The notes below the pieces were generated by a model, which had not been told where the DNA came from, ran no database searches, and saw nothing but the letters and a program-made list of their open reading frames with translations. Below, in pieces: positions 33,701-36,394 of a DNA stretch of 36,394 nucleotides. The stretch lies in NCBI GenBank assembly GCA_020832805.1, contig JAFIED010000234.1:1-36394 (forward strand). The letters are read 5' to 3'. The position numbers and the translations under genes were made by a program. Every line of letters starts with the position of its first letter. Position 1 is the stretch's first letter. The stretch comes from Pararhodobacter sp. (GTDB taxonomy: Bacteria > Pseudomonadota > Alphaproteobacteria > Rhodobacterales > Rhodobacteraceae).

Positions 33701-34705
33701 CCCCGGCATGGCCGCCAGCACGCTCTGCTGCGACTGCCCCAAATCGATCGCCGCCTGCACCAGCGTACTGAGGGGCGAGATGACAGTGGCATCACCCGGC
33801 GCGCTCATGACCCCGGTGAAAGCCTCGCCCGTGGCGATATCGATCCCGCCAAAGGAAAACAGTCGCGCGTCGCCTTCGGCGATTTCCGAGAAATCGAAAC
33901 GACCTTCCTGATCGGTCTGGGTGCTCAATTGATCGGTGAACAGCGCACCGGCTTCATCGGTTTGCACACCCAGCGCTTCGATATCACGGAAAACGCTGGC
34001 ATTGGCGACATACCCGTCGATCACCAGCCCCGTTGCCACCGGTTCAGGATCAGGATCAGGTTCCGGCGCCGGATCGCTGCTGCCGCCGGACGCAGCGGCC
34101 AGGCCAAGCCCGGCTATCGCGGCCCCAGCGGCAATTGCGGCCCCGCCCTCGCCGAATGTTCCGGCAGCAGGGTCGGGCGCATCGACGCCGCTCAGCCCCT
34201 CCAGCGCGCTGACGATTCCCTGCGTCACCATGATCGTGCCGTCATCGGCCCGGGCCACATGCTCGCCCGCCACACGCACCGCGCGGCCATCCTCCAGGAC
34301 CACGCGCAATGTTCCGTCACTCATCATCGCGGCGCTGCGAACCCCGGCTACGTCCGAAATGGCAGTCATGCCCTCCTGTGCCAGGGCCGATTGCGCCAGA
34401 AGGGGCAGGATCAGCACGCTTCCCAGGCCGCCGGCGGCGACCCGGCGCTGGTTGCGCCGCACCCAGTCGCGCACGAAGGCAGCACGTTCTGTCGGGTCTG
34501 CGGGAACATCGATGCGCTGCATCCCCGCGCTGCCAGCGCCCTCGGCATATGTGCGAAAATTCACAGCGGTAGCGGCGTCGTCAAGTACAAGGGCCCTGGG
34601 CAGCACCACCCCGTCGACCAGCGCGGGACGCAGTTTTCCCAGTGCTTTTTTGAAAGAAAACTGCCGAATCGCCTTGCCATTTACCGTCTTGTCAAAAACC
34701 GTCAT
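24770..34705 (-). CDS. Giant repetitive surface adhesin-like protein (3311 residues)
   Basis: The start is ATG 34705, six bases after GGGGGAG; an ATG two codons earlier abuts the ribosome site. Domains in order: an N-terminal module with a hydrophobic stretch (residues about 89-110, RRVAAGGLGSVLILPLLAQSALAQ) and a Gly/Ala segment ending GGSS (about 210), recalling the BapA/LapA prefix; a region with GLVIDGYVANASVFRD (about 227-480); an acidic Pro-rich linker of DPEEPT units (about 486-515); bacterial Ig-like domains (about 520-720); about 19 degenerate repeats of about 65 residues with core TLTLTAxQADG...GxGxxxITGL (about 720-2390), split by a Trp-rich insert (about 1450-1700); two more Ig-like domains (about 2400-2590); a right-handed beta-helix (about 2590-3090); and a C-terminal segment with GSGSDTITLAN. 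I saw no cysteine. It is probably a cell-surface or biofilm adhesin, secreted perhaps by a type I system not present in the window. Confidence 0.85.
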   Translation of the reverse strand: MTVFDKTVNGKAIRQFSFKKALGKLRPALVDGVVLPRALVLDDAATAVNFRTYAEGAGSAGMQRIDVPADPTERAAFVRDWVRRNQRRVAAGGLGSVLILPLLAQSALAQEGMTAISDVAGVRSAAMMSDGTLRVVLEDGRAVRVAGEHVARADDGTIMVTQGIVSALEGLSGVDAPDPAAGTFGEGGAAIAAGAAIAGLGLAAASGGSSDPAPEPDPDPEPVATGLVIDGYVANASVFRDIEALGVQTDEAGALFTDQLSTQTDQEGRFDFSEIAEGDARLFSFGGIDIATGEAFTGVMSAPGDATVISPLSTLVQAAIDLGQSQQSVLAAMPGALGLPEDFDLLNTDYAEMAASADPDVAAVGLAAMKAAAQIATLINLTAAASTSPAEASAEIAQQLALAVLNLNALDDAEVLQAAIEAAAAAEGVEGLDGKAGDIATGAAIVNGRIAAAEDVPGVVAQQALVQGTLVQRLQAGESIAAFFTDEPEEPADPEEPTDPEEPTDPEEPTDPEEPVEPVAPDTPVIAEIGAAGIVNAAAAADGVIVSGTATPGVTVIVSVNGESLETEADDDGVWSVAFDGLDDGDYEVTAIARSAEGLDSAAATASFTLDTAPATAPEISVSQAVISVGDVATVELRFDFAPQGLELEDLSADGGTLTNLRMVTDSGGMVWLATLRATSNIDADGAVTLGTGWTNTVGNPPAAPVSADFSVLAVDPIVVDSDTPAGANFASLEGALAVAAEGNTIFVRGGLFDISEAGEAVSAQLAVLAGLQIAQGARVTLNAEHADGLAAELQGAGGIGMRILGIGTEPVDFSQIQAPNGAIIDAVVAVDVMLPAETMLGAARLSVAEDATLTLGIEQADGREIIGQGQTDIMGLGPLSDLSNAQSSMVQVILDVDVDFTGTLGSADVLLAGNTLTLDAIEAAGRSITGDGLAILQNMQAALDEDFSGVTAAAQGTVITTNAAPAVITGDMGAIMLQVIGDGELIVAPDARVADASFDLGDEAALRGAAAQMSGATVGGSGRLLVTSLSDDVDLSGVAATVALAVRVTSTVDISGNDTVTDLADIAISASRQLTVNPGQVAEEAVFAGGGALRVRLMADDAGIGIPATLPEGLSRITALIAEDMTFTGEFGIGRVDVAEGVTLSVDYARIDGVVVVGDGTLVVTGLPLDGDLTQFDVNIIDASLMIDGDSTFTGALGSATVAVGGDGVLAFADDADFAGADLVLAADVTVHFSGAQADAARVSGDGGARIAGMTSTLDLSGFDLETVIAGVSGEVDLRDNGSADRISAYEVAEGATLTLTAAQADGVSVTGDGDVRITDLNEDAAGVDLSQVQPGGGLTVEVAGDVVAFEGLLPPMADLVIPAGVTLSLQAGAVDGRAISGNGTLAVAGALDDTDFGSVTVDAVDIREASLGTRDALTMPDTEAFIMLPEQAAALTITGTDEANTLIIDVAPFFDASYDADTNPTPTLSGMNIQTLGGNDRVVFDFSGVTTELPDGDEPIIVIENSTIDLGERSEEEQAANPDASNILQGSGGILGIGENTELVGVDELLFNSAVYWTPRGFAHTLEMRENFPWWPAYKLAGDFDLNLDVFANFPWGQLLPGQTIDLNQVDFTSGGVRVPTVFLPAGFEEGENYRLPVTADPSSFPAIIRVGGEIVGGFDASNVEFDSVVVYNQGQLIEALADSDVTEIFVGDRLWLTQDLDLTAFDADISFLNSWSSQIQIASGVSLTVDLDTADGARIWGWNGDLSITGLTADALAAGVNLSLINVPSLTMALAPGETADLTGGTILLPPRMTFDVPADATLVLTPRQASGKTINGEGTVEIEVGRGDFWFNLNTLNAADAQVSVTVVESMTMSYWSSFGAYDVELQEGTVLRASPGSLTNADLVGDGSFLAQLFTNPWRDDSGTDLAGIEVITSAIWFGGARDQFTGDLDSNALDIPRGRTFVVEDSSFMDGVATNGLGELLILDLMPGHDLGQIAANQRGFIIVQRDTFFDGPLPDGMTVFVQAGATLTITGEHLGETAVEGAGRLEIVGVSLEDLGGLGLLANFDGRVLTLSEDVVLPDELDLGPFDLRLEDGVSLTISATQALEREITGGAGTSVTLTNLQQAPQIDLSNIEVESLVAQVAGDMLLWTSVGSAVFEVLEGATMTANAARLDGLQVTGPGNVALTGLSARPFADLAGVAVDGTMTAFITLSSEFFGNLGNFSLSIAEGRVFAAQATQIDGREAFGAGSIAIRELTADAELGSVTVMGRATVEVPESVTFAGTLPDAGRTIVEIRSAATLTIEADTLGLAEVRGNGNLIVTNPGPDTDLRNVLVGGTVTLVADQDIDLSGAQLPRGVVIELVDDAEITLTALQADGRTVIGAGTVTIIGLEDLPDPDLSNFEVDFVLDFPDLAIMVIADDDRVNIAERAEGIDISGLAIPESTVQIEIEGVTKTVAATDAGRWSVRFEADELPDISGSYLVVARLLDDDGTVLTEIQRGFDMGLDAPLPPQIDTIAGDDIIAFADLEDGVGVTGTAEPGVTVAVTFGAETINAIADQDGSWAAQFAEAVIPEDGDYAITAVATDVFGNTSEPGERSVTVDVLGTAPVVNETQGSAFGTIAAALEAATDGDTIRLSAGSFDEDLRIDKAVTLVGANAGVSANLADADGNVDADALRAAHEGEGTSMIGGNVTIAAANVTLDGLKLAGSQPLSWDESLLADTPGALDGFVLANSVVTGYGSAGAPVFNAGSDAARGTYNGPTVASDWLFEGNLFGGMSGDSASGALYLSGIDGLSMVDNMFWRPMAGHLYMSSLTDAEIEENFFYHGVHAGEADFDGLGDLFEGVTGYGYGNGGGGDAVFFGRNFMIELKGQNEAVAITGNDGAFNSGGIQLFGEGDVPFRFDAITIEGNTFRDFVNADPQGVTMLPGFMGAISVSVANGQADGVTITGNEIVGAVDQVFSARDMASLVQVQGMVADLTVEDNAIGWAQTSSQTILDGLAPLALEASGFDGPFTGIGLLGGLQGDAVIVSNTLAFEDRAGDQIAYAIYVSASHPVFGDLMARLDIGGEDGAQANDYGDASTWAPNILLADLPPVFDPDNLGSFDVPPRVLIEAGSGELVAARLRQGTPDDDQISVAFWDEFVYGGSGSDTITLANPGANIVVFNADPDANGLNYVVGFGLDYGNDALAAQKFDSIELFNFDPADLRGSGTRFEMLDQSGAVGDDTGFLVFTTALPQGLVTIDQGVPQVDTEDVVAAVDQLQGLETGDRFFMLAGDGDHAALSAVLIDEGGPSVDVLGLFQALDADDYIGMEDLSFFGPQHLGYFEPY
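33162..33251. repeat. 18-base tandem repeat encoding the DPEEPT linker
   Basis: Five units of 18 bases (first GGTTCTTCCGGGTCTGTG on the plus strand): the first two are identical, the third and fourth differ at a few positions, and the fifth is decayed. They encode DPEEPT-type repeats in the adhesin on the minus strand. The near identity suggests recent slippage, so linker length may vary among strains. Confidence 0.85.
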
Positions 34706-34880
34706 ACCCATCTCCCCCTTTGAACTGACAGATCGAGCCTAATTGGAAGCCCTTGTTTATGGCCAATTTTCAATTTCAAGTTGTGTCTGACGACAACGTG
34801 ATTGGCGTTTTTTGCACAGTTAAGCCTGCCGTAACGTCAGTTGTAAATCAAGTTTTGGCTACGTTTCTCAGGCAGAATTT
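34706..34880 (-). promoter_or_regulatory. AT-rich upstream region of the adhesin gene
   Basis: About 170 bases before the adhesin start are clearly richer in A and T than the rest of the window. They hold T runs, TTGAAATTGAAAATT (minus strand) and an inverted pair AATTGG (34741-34746) / CCAATT (34763-34768). Such tracts often bind silencers or surface-lifestyle regulators in alphaproteobacteria. I could not choose a convincing -35/-10 pair. The ribosome site GGGGGAG is clear. Confidence 0.5.
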
Positions 34881-35204
34881 TCCGTCAGCTGCAGGGGGCT
34901 TGGTGTGGGAATGTCATGCCATGCGTGGCGTGGCGGGGGTGGGCGGCGCCAGACAGGTGGCGCATGTCGCGCCTCTGACCGTGGCGCTGGCCGCGACGAC
35001 AAGGCGCCGGATCGGCGCCGACCGCCCCGGTTCTGCCAGCCACCGCGCTGCCCGAAAGCCGACGCGGCGGCAATGGCCGCCACGTCGGATCGGGCACCGG
35101 CGGCTGGTTTCAGACTGTCGCTTTCGCGGTACATCGGGGCGTGTCTGCGTCTTGCCCCGCCCCGTGGACCGGAACGCGGCCTTGTCGACGCCCGGGCGCG
35201 GTGT
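34881..35204. other. Gene-free GC-rich interval with a possible gene remnant
   Basis: About 320 bases between the adhesin promoter region and the UvrB stop. No frame here has a ribosome site or a recognisable domain. The segment 35018-35086 resembles the 3' end of the anti-sigma gene (see 22865-22933) and may be a decayed fragment of a related gene. Near the UvrB end an imperfect hairpin (CGGGGCG at 35135-35141, CGCCCCG at 35158-35164) could aid termination. Confidence 0.4.

Positions 35205-36394
<1,190 letters not shown>

Overview
The window looks like chromosomal DNA of an alphaproteobacterium, most likely a Rhodobacterales (Roseobacter/Paracoccaceae-type) species. I base this on the high GC content, the dense ATGA-overlapped operons, the elongator tRNA-Met and UvrB sequences, and the ECF sigma / anti-sigma / DUF4394 set. 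I cannot name the genus. Strand use is clean, and most of the window is real coding sequence.

Layout. (1) 1-354: the 3' end of a serine recombinase runs into a convergent tRNA-Met(CAU) gene, so a mobile element probably lies to the left. About 350 bases without a gene follow. (2) 727-7491, minus strand: a seven-gene operon. In transcription order it holds a BMP-family binding protein, a double ATPase and two permeases (a nucleoside/heterocycle-type ABC importer), then a 2-oxoglutarate/Fe(II) oxygenase, a VOC protein and an isochorismatase-fold cysteine hydrolase. (3) 7492-8029: a divergent control region with repeats and inverted repeats. (4) 8030-19547, plus strand: a TetR regulator, then a dihydroxypyridine-dioxygenase (NicX-type) protein, a CoxG-like protein, the FAD, 2Fe-2S and molybdopterin subunits of a xanthine-dehydrogenase-family hydroxylase, an HGGGW alpha/beta hydrolase, and a complete branched-chain-amino-acid-type ABC importer (binding protein, two permeases, two ATPases). 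(5) 19590-22909: a DMT transporter, a DUF4394 secreted protein, and an ECF sigma/anti-sigma pair in which the sigma gene carries a one-base frameshift. (6) 23083-34705, minus strand: a 3311-residue repetitive surface protein followed by a predicted outer-membrane protein and a proline-rich exported protein. (7) 35205 to the end: the C-terminal part of UvrB.

Working model. Regions 2-4 form one divergent catabolic locus with two importers. A Mo-hydroxylase would hydroxylate an N-heterocyclic ring, the NicX-type enzyme would open the ring, and the alpha/beta hydrolase plus the cysteine amidohydrolase would remove the one-carbon unit and ammonia. The order resembles nicotinate/picolinate degradation through 2,5-dihydroxypyridine, but the usual flavin monooxygenase (NicC/PicB) is absent and a 2OG/Fe(II) oxygenase is present. 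The substrate is therefore open, and this is the best candidate for an undescribed system. The second point of interest is the giant adhesin operon, which has mixed secretion signals and no secretion machinery in the window.
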